Source: Pseudomonadota bacterium (lineage in GTDB: Bacteria; Pseudomonadota; Gammaproteobacteria; Burkholderiales; Burkholderiaceae_D). From it: a DNA stretch of 8,925 bases. Below are positions 1-6,231 of the stretch, in pieces. Every line of letters starts with the position of its first letter. The stretch's first letter is position 1. The notes beneath the pieces were generated by a model. That model did not search any database, was not told the origin of the DNA, and worked only from the letters and a program-made list of their open reading frames with translations. The stretch lies in contig JAEZHR010000319.1 of the NCBI GenBank assembly GCA_023416415.1, forward strand, positions 1 through 8,925, given 5' to 3'. A program made the translations under genes and the position numbers.

Positions 1-2
1 TG

Positions 3-83
3 TACCCGGCACCGTTTACCGACGTCATGCAGGTATCCGTGTCCAATCTGCTTGAGCACGTATCCGTGTCCAAGCTGAAGTAG
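3..83 (+). CDS. nuoM: NADH-quinone oxidoreductase subunit M, C-terminal end only (partial)
   Basis: An open frame enters from the left edge and ends at TAG 81-83. Only 26 residues are visible, starting YPAPFTDVMQ and ending in SKLK. The call rests mainly on position: nuoM immediately precedes nuoN in bacterial complex I operons, and a YPAPF-like segment followed by a short hydrophilic tail suits the NuoM C-terminus. NuoM is one of the antiporter-like proton-pumping membrane subunits of complex I. The visible tail contains an imperfect internal duplication, in which VSVSNL and VSVSKL are encoded by near-identical DNA 27 bp apart. The remainder of the gene lies outside the window, so no catalytic residues can be checked. 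Confidence 0.75.
   Translation, partial: YPAPFTDVMQVSVSNLLEHVSVSKLK
33..77 (+). repeat. 27-bp-spaced direct repeat in the 3' end of nuoM
   Basis: Positions 33-50 and 60-77 match at 17 of 18 bases, both beginning GTATCCGTGTCCAA. The period is 27 bp, so the reading frame is kept. It reads as a partial tandem duplication that lengthened the NuoM C-terminal tail by about nine residues, although a replication-slippage origin is an inference. Confidence 0.7.
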
Positions 84-123
84 GGTGCTGCTGAGGCAGT
101 GAACGCAACATAGCGACGACGAA

Positions 124-1611
124 ATGATGGAAAACCTGAATCTGGCTGCGGCCCTCCCTGAAATCTTCCTGGCAATCGCGATTTGCGTGATTCTGCTGGT
201 CGACGCGTCGCAGAAAAATCCGACGCGAGATCTGACCTATTTCCTGACCCTGACTGCGGTCGCGATTACTGGTGCGATTGCGGTTGCGGATTTCGGCAGC
301 GCGACGCAGTACGCCTACAGTGGCATGTATGTCACCGATCCGATGGGCAATCTGCTGAAGATATTCTCGTGCGTGGCGGTGATCCTGACGATCATCTATT
401 CGCGCGGGTATGTGAACGACCGCGGCATGGTCGGCGGCGAACTTCTTGGTGGCGAGTTTTATCTGCTGTCCCTGTTCTCGTTGCTCGGTCAGTTCGTAAT
501 GATTTCCGGCAATAGCTTTCTGTCGATCTACATCGGTCTGGAGATGATGTCGTTGTCGCTGTACGCGCTGGTTGCGCTGCGTCGTAGCGACGCGGTTTCG
601 ACCGAGGCGGCGATGAAGTATTTTGTACTTGGCGCGCTGGCATCCGGCTTCCTGCTGTACGGGATTTCGATGCTGTACGGCGCCACCGGAACCTTGAATA
701 TCGGAAAGGCCGCCGAAGCGATCGCTTCCGGCGATGTCAATCGCATGGTTCTCGTGTTCGGCCTGGTGTTCGTCGTGGCCGGACTGGCCTTCAAGCTGGG
801 AGCCGTTCCGTTCCACATGTGGGTACCGGATGTGTATCAGGGGGCCCCCACCGCAGTAACCTTGCTGCTGGGCGGCGCCCCGAAGCTGGCGACGTTTGCC
901 ATCGTGCTGCGCCTTCTTGCCGAAGGCATGATGCCACTGGCGCTCGACTGGCAGCAGATGCTGCTGGTACTAGCCGTCCTGTCGATCGCGATCGGCAACA
1001 TCACTGCCGTCGTTCAGACCAACATCAAGCGGATGCTGGCGTACTCGACGATTGCACAGATGGGCTTCATGCTGCTTGGCCTGCTGTCCGGCGTGAACGC
1101 CGACGGCTCGCAGCAAGTGGTCAATGCGTACAGCTCGGCACTGTTCTATGCGGTCACCTACGTGCTGACGACGCTCGGGGCATTCGGCGTCATCATGCTG
1201 CTGGCACGTGCGGGCTTCGAGGCTGAGAATATCAACGATTTCAAGGGGCTGAATCAGCGTAGTCCGTGGTTTGCCTTCGTGATGATGGTGCTGATGCTCT
1301 CGCTGACCGGTATTCCGCCGATGGTGGGCTTCTATGCCAAGCTGTCGGTGCTGGAGGCCGTGCTTGCCAATGGCCAGATCTGGCTCGCCGTATTCGCTGT
1401 GCTGCTGTCTCTCGTTGGTGCGTACTACTATCTGCGCGTGATCAAAGTCATGTACTTCGATGATGCAGTCGACACCAATCCCCTGGAGGCCAGCGGAGGC
1501 ATGCAAATGACCTTGAGCCTGAACGGCGTGGCCGTGTTGTTGCTGGGCATCCTGCCGGCGCCTCTGATGGCTCTGTGCGTCTACGCGATCGTGCAGACTT
1601 TCGGAGCCTGA
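124..1611 (+). CDS. nuoN: NADH-quinone oxidoreductase subunit N
   Basis: NuoN is an antiporter-like, proton-pumping membrane subunit of respiratory complex I (NADH to ubiquinone) in the inner membrane. The 495-residue product is almost wholly hydrophobic helices, and its length is normal for the family. The charged residues of the proton channel are present: E140 in YIGLEMMS, K224 in LAFKLGAVPFHMW, K254 in GGAPKLATF and K406 in GFYAKLSV. From memory these correspond to E. coli NuoN E133, K217, K247 and K395. The signature around 226-244, GAVPFHMWVPDVYQGAP, is typical of the family. Two adjacent ATGs (124 and 127) are possible starts; neither has a strong Shine-Dalgarno, and starting at 127 gives MENLNLAAALPEIF, which looks closer to relatives. 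The gene follows nuoM by 40 bp and precedes the DUF2818 gene by 5 bp, so it is clearly within one operon. Confidence 0.97.
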   Translation: MMENLNLAAALPEIFLAIAICVILLVDASQKNPTRDLTYFLTLTAVAITGAIAVADFGSATQYAYSGMYVTDPMGNLLKIFSCVAVILTIIYSRGYVNDRGMVGGELLGGEFYLLSLFSLLGQFVMISGNSFLSIYIGLEMMSLSLYALVALRRSDAVSTEAAMKYFVLGALASGFLLYGISMLYGATGTLNIGKAAEAIASGDVNRMVLVFGLVFVVAGLAFKLGAVPFHMWVPDVYQGAPTAVTLLLGGAPKLATFAIVLRLLAEGMMPLALDWQQMLLVLAVLSIAIGNITAVVQTNIKRMLAYSTIAQMGFMLLGLLSGVNADGSQQVVNAYSSALFYAVTYVLTTLGAFGVIMLLARAGFEAENINDFKGLNQRSPWFAFVMMVLMLSLTGIPPMVGFYAKLSVLEAVLANGQIWLAVFAVLLSLVGAYYYLRVIKVMYFDDAVDTNPLEASGGMQMTLSLNGVAVLLLGILPAPLMALCVYAIVQTFGA

Positions 1612-1616
1612 GGCGC

Positions 1617-1919
1617 GTGAACGTTTCTCTGTCGGCGTGGCTGGTGATCCTGCTGGCCATCGCTGCCGCCAACCTGCCTTTCCTCAATGAGCGCCTTTTC
1701 GCGGCCATTCGAATTCGGCCGGATCACAAAAGCGTCTGGCTGCGCCTGTTCGAACTGATGGTGCTGTACTTCATCGTGTTGGGCATCGCTTGGATTTTCG
1801 AAGGGCGCATCGGCAATGTGTATCCGCAAGCTTGGGAGTTTTATGCGGTGACCGGCTGCCTGTTTTTGGTGGCAGCCTTTCCCGGCTTCGTCTGGCGCTA
1901 CCTGCGCCGCTCCGCATGA
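1617..1919 (+). CDS. DUF2818 family small membrane protein
   Basis: This encodes a 100-residue hydrophobic protein with three likely membrane helices, at about residues 4-21, 41-61 and 73-93, and a basic C-terminus (WRYLRRSA). Conserved-looking blocks are NLPFLNERLF after helix 1, LRLFELMVLYF at the start of helix 2, and QAWEFYAVTGCLFLV. It resembles the DUF2818 family, which I know as a protein of unknown function encoded beside nuoN in Burkholderiales. The GTG at 1617 is chosen as start because it follows the nuoN stop by 5 bp, has GAGG just upstream, and leaves a protein beginning directly with helix 1. An upstream ATG at 1575 in the same frame would overlap nuoN and add a charged, unlikely N-terminus. 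Location suggests a complex I accessory or assembly role, but that is inference only. Confidence 0.87.
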   Translation: MNVSLSAWLVILLAIAAANLPFLNERLFAAIRIRPDHKSVWLRLFELMVLYFIVLGIAWIFEGRIGNVYPQAWEFYAVTGCLFLVAAFPGFVWRYLRRSA

Positions 1920-1928
1920 GGTGACGAG

Positions 1929-2480
1929 ATGGATCATCTGAAAGAGCAGCGCATTTCCTCCGAACTTGCCTACGATGGCAAATTCCTGAAGGTGAGCAAG
2001 GATGTGGTGCGTCTGCCGGACGGTACGCAAACCGAGCGCGAGTACATCCGCCATCCGGGCGCGGTCGTGGTGCTTCCGGTTTTCGAGGATGGTCGGATTC
2101 TGCTGGAACGTCAGTTTCGTTACCCGACGCATTCTGTCTATATTGAATTCCCGGCGGGCAAGATCGAAGCAGGTGAGGACCACCTCGAATGTGCGAAGCG
2201 CGAATTGCTGGAAGAAACCGGTTATAGGGCGAGCGAATGGCGGTTTCTCACCTCCATTCACAACGCGATCGCCTATTCTGACGAGCACCTTGAGATATTT
2301 CTCGCGCAAGGACTGACGCCGGGTCAGGCCCAGCTGGACGAGGGCGAGTTTCTCGAAACCTTCACTGCCACGCTGCCCGAGATGCTGCAATGGATCAGGG
2401 AGGGGAAGATCACCGACGTAAAGACGGTGATCGGTACATTCTGGCTGGAGCGCATTTTCGACGGACGGTGGCAGGCCTGA
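1929..2480 (+). CDS. NUDIX hydrolase, ADP-ribose pyrophosphatase-like
   Basis: This is a 183-residue cytoplasmic hydrolase with a perfect Nudix box at residues 77-99 (G-x5-E-x7-R-E-L-L-E-E-T-G-Y). The glutamates E92, E95 and E96 are the expected Mg2+ ligands and catalytic residues. The N-terminal block (YIRHPGAVVVLPVFEDG, then LLERQFRYP) is typical of the NudF/ADP-ribose pyrophosphatase branch, which splits ADP-ribose and related nucleoside diphosphate compounds. However, by my count the proline usually found about 16 residues after the box in ADP-ribose hydrolases is absent; the local sequence is HNAIAYSDE. The true substrate is therefore uncertain. The start at 1929 has a strong GAGGTGA ribosome site at 1918-1924, overlapping the stop of the preceding gene. 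It is the last gene of the nuo transcription unit and is followed by a terminator. Confidence 0.92.
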   Translation: MDHLKEQRISSELAYDGKFLKVSKDVVRLPDGTQTEREYIRHPGAVVVLPVFEDGRILLERQFRYPTHSVYIEFPAGKIEAGEDHLECAKRELLEETGYRASEWRFLTSIHNAIAYSDEHLEIFLAQGLTPGQAQLDEGEFLETFTATLPEMLQWIREGKITDVKTVIGTFWLERIFDGRWQA

Positions 2481-2505
2481 GCATCCAGACGAACCGCCGA
2501 TGAAG

Positions 2506-2528
2506 AAGGCCGCGCAATGCGCGGCCTT
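2506..2528. terminator. Bidirectional intrinsic terminator between the NUDIX and ETF-QO genes
   Basis: A perfect 10-bp stem, AAGGCCGCGC with GCGCGGCCTT, closes on a 3-base loop. It is followed on the + strand by TGTCTTTTC and flanked on the - strand by TTCTTC. It lies 25 bp after the NUDIX stop and 14 bp from the stop of the convergent ETF-QO gene, so it probably ends transcription from both sides, the + strand more convincingly. Confidence 0.85.
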
Positions 2529-2542
2529 TGTCTTTTCAGTTC

Positions 2543-4219
2543 TTACATTCCGACGTAGGTAGGCCCGCCGCCACCTTCTGGCGTCACCCAGACAATGTTT
2601 TGCGTCGGATCCTTGATGTCGCAAGTCTTGCAGTGCACGCAGTTCTGCGCATTGATCTGCAGCCGATCGCCGCCGCCCTCGACCTTGACGAACTCATACA
2701 CGCCTGCCGGACAGTAACGTCCCTCCGGTCCCGCGTATTCGTTCAGGTTCACATTCACCGGTATCGCATCGTCCTTCAGCGTCAAGTGCGAAGGCTGATT
2801 TTCCTCGTGGTTGGTGTTGCTGAGGAAGACCGAAGACAGCTTGTCGAAAGACAGTTTGCCGTCCGGCTTCGGATAGGTGATCGGCGTGCATTGCGCGGCG
2901 GGCCGCAGGTAGACGTGATCAGGCTTGTCGCGGTGCAAGGTCCAGGGCGGCGTGGAAACACCGACTTTCGGCAGGAACCACTGCTCGATGCCGGTCATCA
3001 GCTTGCCGACGGTCTGTCCCTTCTTGAACCAGTTCTTGAAGTTGCGGGTCTGCTGCAGTTCTTCGTTGAGCCAGCTCTTCTCGAACGCTTCTGGGTAAGC
3101 CGACAGCTCATCCTGCGCGCGTCCGGCCTGCAAGGCCTCGACCAGCGCTTCGGCGCACAACGTGCCGGACTTGATCGCGGCATGGCTGCCCTTGATGCGG
3201 GCGGCATTCAGATAGCCTGCATCGCAGCCCACCAGTGCGCCGCCGGGGAACACGGTCTTTGGCAGCGCCTGGGGTGTGCCATTGTTGATCGCACGGGCAC
3301 CGTAGCCGATGCGCTTTCCGCCTTCGATGTGCTTGCGAATGCTCGGATGCGTCTTCCAGCGCTGGAACTCTTCGAACGGACTCATGTAAGGATTCTGGTA
3401 GTCCAGGCCGATGACATACCCCAACGTGACCTTGTTGTCGTCGAGGTGATAGAGGAAGCCGCCGCCGAAGGTGTCGTCAGTGAGCGGCCAGCCCGCCGTA
3501 TGGACCACGAGGCCCGGCTTCGCCTTTGCGGGATCGATTTCCCACAACTCTTTCAGGCCGATGGCAAAGGATTGCGGATCCTTGCCCGCATCGAGTTTGT
3601 ACCTGGCAATCAGCTGCTTGCCGAGATGGCCACGCGCGCCTTCGGCGAAGATCGTGTACTTGCCGAGCAGCTCCATGCCGAGCTGGAAGTTCGGGCCCGG
3701 TTCGCCGTTCTTTTCGATGCCCATGTTGCCGGTGGCGACACCCCTGACACTGCCTGATTCGTCGTACAGGATCTCTGCCGCGGCAAAACCGGGGAATACC
3801 TCCACACCCAGGCTTTCAGCCTGCTGCGCCATCCACTTGACGACGTTCGACAGCGAGATGACATAGCAGCCTTCGTTATGGAAGTTGCGGGGCATCAGCC
3901 AGTCCGGCATGCGAGACGCTCCGGTTTCGGTGAGCACCAGCAGATCGTCGCCAGTCACGGACTGGTTCAGCGGCGCACCCAATTCCTTCCAGTTCGGGAA
4001 TAGTTCGTTCATCGCGCGAGGATCCATCACCGCTCCGGAGAGGATGTGCGCGCCGGGTTCGGAACCCTTTTCCAGCACCACTACGGACAGGTCGCTGTTG
4101 AGCTGCTTGATGCGGATGGCGGTGGCAAGGCCGGCAGGGCCGGCACCGACGATCACGACGTCGTATTCCATCGACTCGCGTGGGCCGTACTGTTCTAGGA
4201 TACTGTGGGTCTGTGGCAT
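2543..4219 (-). CDS. Electron transfer flavoprotein-ubiquinone oxidoreductase (ETF dehydrogenase)
   Basis: This enzyme passes electrons from reduced ETF (loaded by acyl-CoA and other dehydrogenases) to ubiquinone at the inner membrane, using FAD and one [4Fe-4S] cluster. With the start at 4219 the protein has 558 residues, normal for bacterial ETF-QO. The FAD-binding motif GAGPAG is at residues 25-30, with an acidic strand end at E50. A second FAD motif, GCDAGYLNAARIKGSHAA, lies in the middle. The cluster ligands are C503, C527, C530 and C533 (CPAG, then CVHCKTC). The typical ending GGGGPTYVGM is intact. The frame stays open upstream to 4288, but the ATG at 4217-4219 has GGTGA five bases upstream and gives MPQTHSILEQYGPRESMEYD, which fits the family. 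ETF alpha and beta genes are not in the window. It is divergent from the SDR gene and convergent with the nuo unit. Confidence 0.96.
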   Translation of the reverse strand: MPQTHSILEQYGPRESMEYDVVIVGAGPAGLATAIRIKQLNSDLSVVVLEKGSEPGAHILSGAVMDPRAMNELFPNWKELGAPLNQSVTGDDLLVLTETGASRMPDWLMPRNFHNEGCYVISLSNVVKWMAQQAESLGVEVFPGFAAAEILYDESGSVRGVATGNMGIEKNGEPGPNFQLGMELLGKYTIFAEGARGHLGKQLIARYKLDAGKDPQSFAIGLKELWEIDPAKAKPGLVVHTAGWPLTDDTFGGGFLYHLDDNKVTLGYVIGLDYQNPYMSPFEEFQRWKTHPSIRKHIEGGKRIGYGARAINNGTPQALPKTVFPGGALVGCDAGYLNAARIKGSHAAIKSGTLCAEALVEALQAGRAQDELSAYPEAFEKSWLNEELQQTRNFKNWFKKGQTVGKLMTGIEQWFLPKVGVSTPPWTLHRDKPDHVYLRPAAQCTPITYPKPDGKLSFDKLSSVFLSNTNHEENQPSHLTLKDDAIPVNVNLNEYAGPEGRYCPAGVYEFVKVEGGGDRLQINAQNCVHCKTCDIKDPTQNIVWVTPEGGGGPTYVGM

Positions 4220-4320
4220 GAGAGTCACCGTCAATGTTATTATCGAAAAACGAACGAACGTGCTAATTGTCGTGGATTTCCCGGGCAAACGCCAGGCACG
4301 TCGCGGTGGCCAGCACGGTC

Positions 4321-4335
4321 TCTACCTTCGGTAGA
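4321..4335. repeat. Short inverted repeat, possible operator
   Basis: TCTACC and GGTAGA form a perfect 6-bp dyad around TTC, in the middle of the divergent ETF-QO/SDR gap. It is too weak for a terminator and has no T-tract on the + strand; an operator role is only a guess. Confidence 0.35.
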
Positions 4336-4375
4336 AAAGGCCGGACAACCAAAACCGCAATCATAACGTGCGCAG

Positions 4376-4397
4376 GCATGTGCATCGCATGCGCATC
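4376..4397 (+). repeat. 11-bp tandem repeat upstream of the SDR gene
   Basis: GCATGTGCATC (4376-4386) is followed directly by GCATGCGCATC (4387-4397), differing at one base. The pair lies 21-42 bases before the SDR start codon, just upstream of its ribosome site, so it falls in the likely 5' leader or core promoter. Confidence 0.6.
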
Positions 4398-4417
4398 AGA
4401 AAAAGGAGACGATCAGG

Positions 4418-5194
4418 ATGAGCATGAAGTTTAATTTCAGCGGAAAGACTGCATTGGTGACCGGTGCGTCGAGTGGGCTGGGTAGACGCTTTGCGCATGT
4501 GCTGGCCCAGTCCGGCGCACACGTTGTGTTGGCGGCGCGGCGCGTCGAGCGGCTGAACGCCTTGCGCGACGAAATTGCTGCGGCCGGCGGAAGCGCTAAC
4601 GCGGTGGGCCTGGATGTCACCGACCTCGCGAGCATCCAGCGCGCGATCGCCGACGCCGAGCAGCAGGCCGGCCCGATTGACATCCTGGTCAACAACTCCG
4701 GCGTTTCGACAACCCAGCGTCTGGTCGATGTCACCCCCGAGGACTACGCCTATGTGATGGATACCAATCTGCGCGGCGCCTTCTTCGTTGCCCAGGAAGC
4801 GGCCAAGCGCATGATTGCACGTGCAAAGCTTGATCCCTCCCGTCAGCATCGCATCATCAATATTGCGTCTGTGGCCGGCCTGCGCGTACTGCCGCAGATC
4901 GGCATCTACTGCATGAGCAAGGCGGGCGCCGTGCAGATGACCAAGGCGATGGCGGTCGAATGGGGGCGCTACAACATCAACGTCAACGCGATCTGCCCCG
5001 GATACATTCGTACCGAGATCAATGCCGACCACTTCGACAGTGATCAGGGCAAGGTGCTGATCAACATGCTGCCGCGCAAACGGCTCGGCGCGCCGGAAGA
5101 CTTAGATGGCCTGCTGCTGTGGCTCGCTGCGGACGAATCGCGTTTCATCAACGGTGCGATCGTGACTGCCGATGACGGGATGAGTGCGCAATGA
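4418..5194 (+). CDS. Short-chain dehydrogenase/reductase (SDR) family oxidoreductase
   Basis: This is a 258-residue classical SDR, an NAD(P)-dependent oxidoreductase of unknown substrate. It has the nucleotide-binding TGASSGLG at residues 15-22, the structural motif as NNSG at 92-95 (usually NNAG), and the catalytic set N117, S151, Y164 and K168 (YCMSK). The PG motif CPGYIRTE is at 193-200. A double arginine at 41-42 after the second strand hints at NADP(H) preference, but this is weak evidence. The start at 4418 has AAGGAG nine bases upstream; a second ATG two codons later is less well placed. Its stop overlaps the thioesterase start by four bases (ATGA), so the two are translationally coupled. 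Automated annotation would probably call it FabG-like or 3-oxoacyl-ACP reductase; the sequence alone does not establish that. Confidence 0.93.
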   Translation: MSMKFNFSGKTALVTGASSGLGRRFAHVLAQSGAHVVLAARRVERLNALRDEIAAAGGSANAVGLDVTDLASIQRAIADAEQQAGPIDILVNNSGVSTTQRLVDVTPEDYAYVMDTNLRGAFFVAQEAAKRMIARAKLDPSRQHRIINIASVAGLRVLPQIGIYCMSKAGAVQMTKAMAVEWGRYNINVNAICPGYIRTEINADHFDSDQGKVLINMLPRKRLGAPEDLDGLLLWLAADESRFINGAIVTADDGMSAQ

Positions 5195-5601
5195 GCCGAA
5201 AGCTGATGTACGTGACACGCCTGGCGATTCGCTGGGGCGACATGGATGCGAATGGGCATGTCAACAACGCGGTGTACTTCCGCTACATGGAGCAGGCGCG
5301 CATCGAGTGGTTCAACGAGATCGGCTGCATGCAGGTCGTGGACGGAGTGGGGCCGGTGATCGTCAACGCGCACTGCAGCTTTCTCCGCCAGATCAAGTAT
5401 CCTGGCGACCTCGAAATATCCGTCTACGCAGGGCCCGCGGGGCGTTCCAGCTTTGAGACCTGGGTCGAAATGCGACGCGCCGACACACCTGAGGTGCTGG
5501 CTGCGGAAGGTGGCGCAAAAGTGGTATGGGTGGACTTCGCCTTGGAGAAATCGGTCCCTTTGCCCGGCCGGATAAGTGCCCTGTTGCCCGCTACGGCGTA
5601 G
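5191..5601 (+). CDS. Acyl-CoA thioesterase, 4HBT/hotdog family
   Basis: This is a 136-residue single hotdog-fold protein of the 4-hydroxybenzoyl-CoA thioesterase type, expected to hydrolyse acyl-CoA thioesters in the cytoplasm as an oligomer. The N-terminal signature RWGDMDANGHVNN at residues 14-26, followed by YFRYMEQAR, is typical. D17 or D19 is the likely catalytic acid, with H23 and N25-N26 in the substrate loop and E34 in the central helix. The start ATG overlaps the SDR stop (ATGA, 5191-5194), indicating coupled expression. The gene ends at TAG 5599-5601, 11 bp inside the convergent regulator gene. The chain length and identity of its acyl-CoA substrate cannot be read from the sequence. 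Confidence 0.92.
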   Translation: MSRKLMYVTRLAIRWGDMDANGHVNNAVYFRYMEQARIEWFNEIGCMQVVDGVGPVIVNAHCSFLRQIKYPGDLEISVYAGPAGRSSFETWVEMRRADTPEVLAAEGGAKVVWVDFALEKSVPLPGRISALLPATA

Positions 5602-5602
5602 C
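5590..5602. repeat. Palindrome carrying the stop codons of two convergent genes
   Basis: GCTACG-G-CGTAGC is a perfect 13-bp interrupted palindrome. Its right arm contains the TAG stop of the thioesterase gene and its left arm, read on the other strand, the TAG stop of the PAS-LuxR gene. The genes overlap by 11 bp and no hairpin terminator is visible nearby. Confidence 0.85.
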
Positions 5603-6151
5603 TGCGCCGATCCCGCCGACCAGGCGGTGCACGAGTTCGCTCGATGTCGCCGCCCCAAACTTCTTCATGAGTTTGGCGCGGTGCATTTCCACCGTACGCG
5701 GCGAGAGTCCGATCTGACGTCCAATCAGCTTGCTGGTCTTGCCCTCGACCAGCAGGGCCGCAATTTCGCGTTCACGCGGCGTCAGCTCCAGGGCGACAGG
5801 ACGCCTTGCGCTCAGGTCTTCGAAGGTCCAGATGCCCGCTGCGTGCGGGTCGTCGTGGATCAAACCGCGTCCGCTGACATGGCACCAGAATAATTCATCG
5901 TTGGCGCGCTTCATGATGCGTTCGTCGGAATAGTGGCCCGTGGCGTTCATGACCGGAGCGATGCGTGCCCCGGTGCGCTCGAATTCGTCATGGGTCGGGT
6001 AGAGCACACGAAAGGACTGACCCACAAGAGCTTGCGGCCGGTAGCCGAACATCTCGGCCAATGCCTCGTTGCAGGCGCGGATGACGCGGTTCTGCGACAC
6101 GCACATGCCAACGGGTGCCTGACGGAAGATGGTTTCGAAGTCGATCTGCAT
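5591..6151 (-). CDS. PAS domain-LuxR type HTH transcriptional regulator
   Basis: This 186-residue regulator has an N-terminal PAS domain (about residues 5-115, including IFRQAPVGMCVS and ACNEALAEMFGYRPQALVGQSF) and a C-terminal LuxR/FixJ-type helix-turn-helix (about 121-178, LTPREREIAALLVEGKTSKLI then LSPRTVEMHRAKLMKKF). It has no response-regulator receiver domain, and no histidine kinase gene is in the window. The PAS domain therefore probably senses a ligand, redox state or partner directly (inference). The start at 6151 is chosen because MQIDFETIFRQAPVG begins at the PAS domain; the frame is open to a GTG at 6218-6220, which would add 23 residues and run across a dyad symmetry. No strong Shine-Dalgarno precedes the chosen start. 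It is divergent from scoAB, which it most likely controls. Confidence 0.9.
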   Translation of the reverse strand: MQIDFETIFRQAPVGMCVSQNRVIRACNEALAEMFGYRPQALVGQSFRVLYPTHDEFERTGARIAPVMNATGHYSDERIMKRANDELFWCHVSGRGLIHDDPHAAGIWTFEDLSARRPVALELTPREREIAALLVEGKTSKLIGRQIGLSPRTVEMHRAKLMKKFGAATSSELVHRLVGGIGAATP

Positions 6152-6178
6152 CGCGCGCTTTGAATAGGCTTTCCGCGG

Positions 6179-6198
6179 GTAAAAGTTGGTATTTTTAC
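6179..6198. promoter_or_regulatory. 20-bp dyad, candidate regulator operator upstream of scoAB
   Basis: GTAAAA and TTTTAC form a perfect inverted repeat separated by 8 bases. It sits 28 bp upstream of the chosen regulator start and 107 bp upstream of scoA. Its centre is about 50 bp upstream of the start site predicted from the neighbouring TTGCCG/TATTCT promoter, a usual distance for a LuxR-type activator site. Binding by the adjacent PAS-LuxR protein is inference. Confidence 0.5.
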
Positions 6199-6202
6199 GG
6201 TA

Positions 6203-6231
6203 TTGCCGCGCCAAGTCCACCGTCTTATTCT
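6203..6231 (+). promoter_or_regulatory. Possible sigma70-like promoter for scoAB
   Basis: TTGCCG (6203-6208) and TATTCT (6226-6231) are separated by 17 bases; each matches four of six consensus positions. This would start transcription near 6238 and leave a leader of about 65 bases before the scoA ATG. The weak boxes suit an activator-dependent promoter, but a match of this quality can occur by chance. Confidence 0.4.

Larger units (their letters stand above)
4220..4417. promoter_or_regulatory. Divergent intergenic region between ETF-QO and SDR genes
   Basis: This 198-bp gap must hold promoters for both divergent units. No convincing -35/-10 pair stands out. On the - strand GATAAT (4244-4239) is a possible -10 for ETF-QO, without a good -35. 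Visible structure includes a direct repeat ACGAACGAACG near 4250-4260, a small inverted repeat TCTACC-TTC-GGTAGA at 4321-4335, and an 11-bp tandem repeat at 4376-4397. The SDR ribosome site AAGGAG is at 4403-4408, nine bases before its ATG. No small gene was recognised here. Confidence 0.5.

Noticed and set aside
25..816. A 263-codon open frame on the - strand inside nuoN
   Set aside because: It is antisense to nuoN, with a low-complexity Q/R/H-rich translation typical of a shadow frame.
1581..2624. A 347-codon open frame on the - strand across the DUF2818 and NUDIX genes
   Set aside because: It runs antisense through two supported genes and across the terminator hairpin, and its product is rich in H, R and Q with no known motif.
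2528..3757. A 409-codon open frame on the + strand inside the ETF-QO gene
   Set aside because: It is antisense to a fully convincing ETF-QO with intact FAD and Fe-S motifs. It has no recognisable domain, and such long antisense frames are common in GC-rich coding DNA.
4220..4417. A possible small gene or small RNA in the ETF-QO/SDR gap
   Set aside because: No frame with a ribosome site and plausible protein was seen, and there is no terminator-like hairpin with a T-tract on either strand.
5044..5658. A 204-codon open frame on the - strand across the SDR, thioesterase and regulator ends
   Set aside because: It overlaps three supported genes, has no domain, and its composition matches antisense translation.
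6152..6220. N-terminal extension of the PAS-LuxR regulator to a GTG at 6218-6220
   Set aside because: The added 23 residues do not resemble the PAS family and would place the 20-bp dyad inside the coding region. The ATG at 6151 starts directly at the PAS domain. It is not excluded, because neither start has a strong ribosome site.
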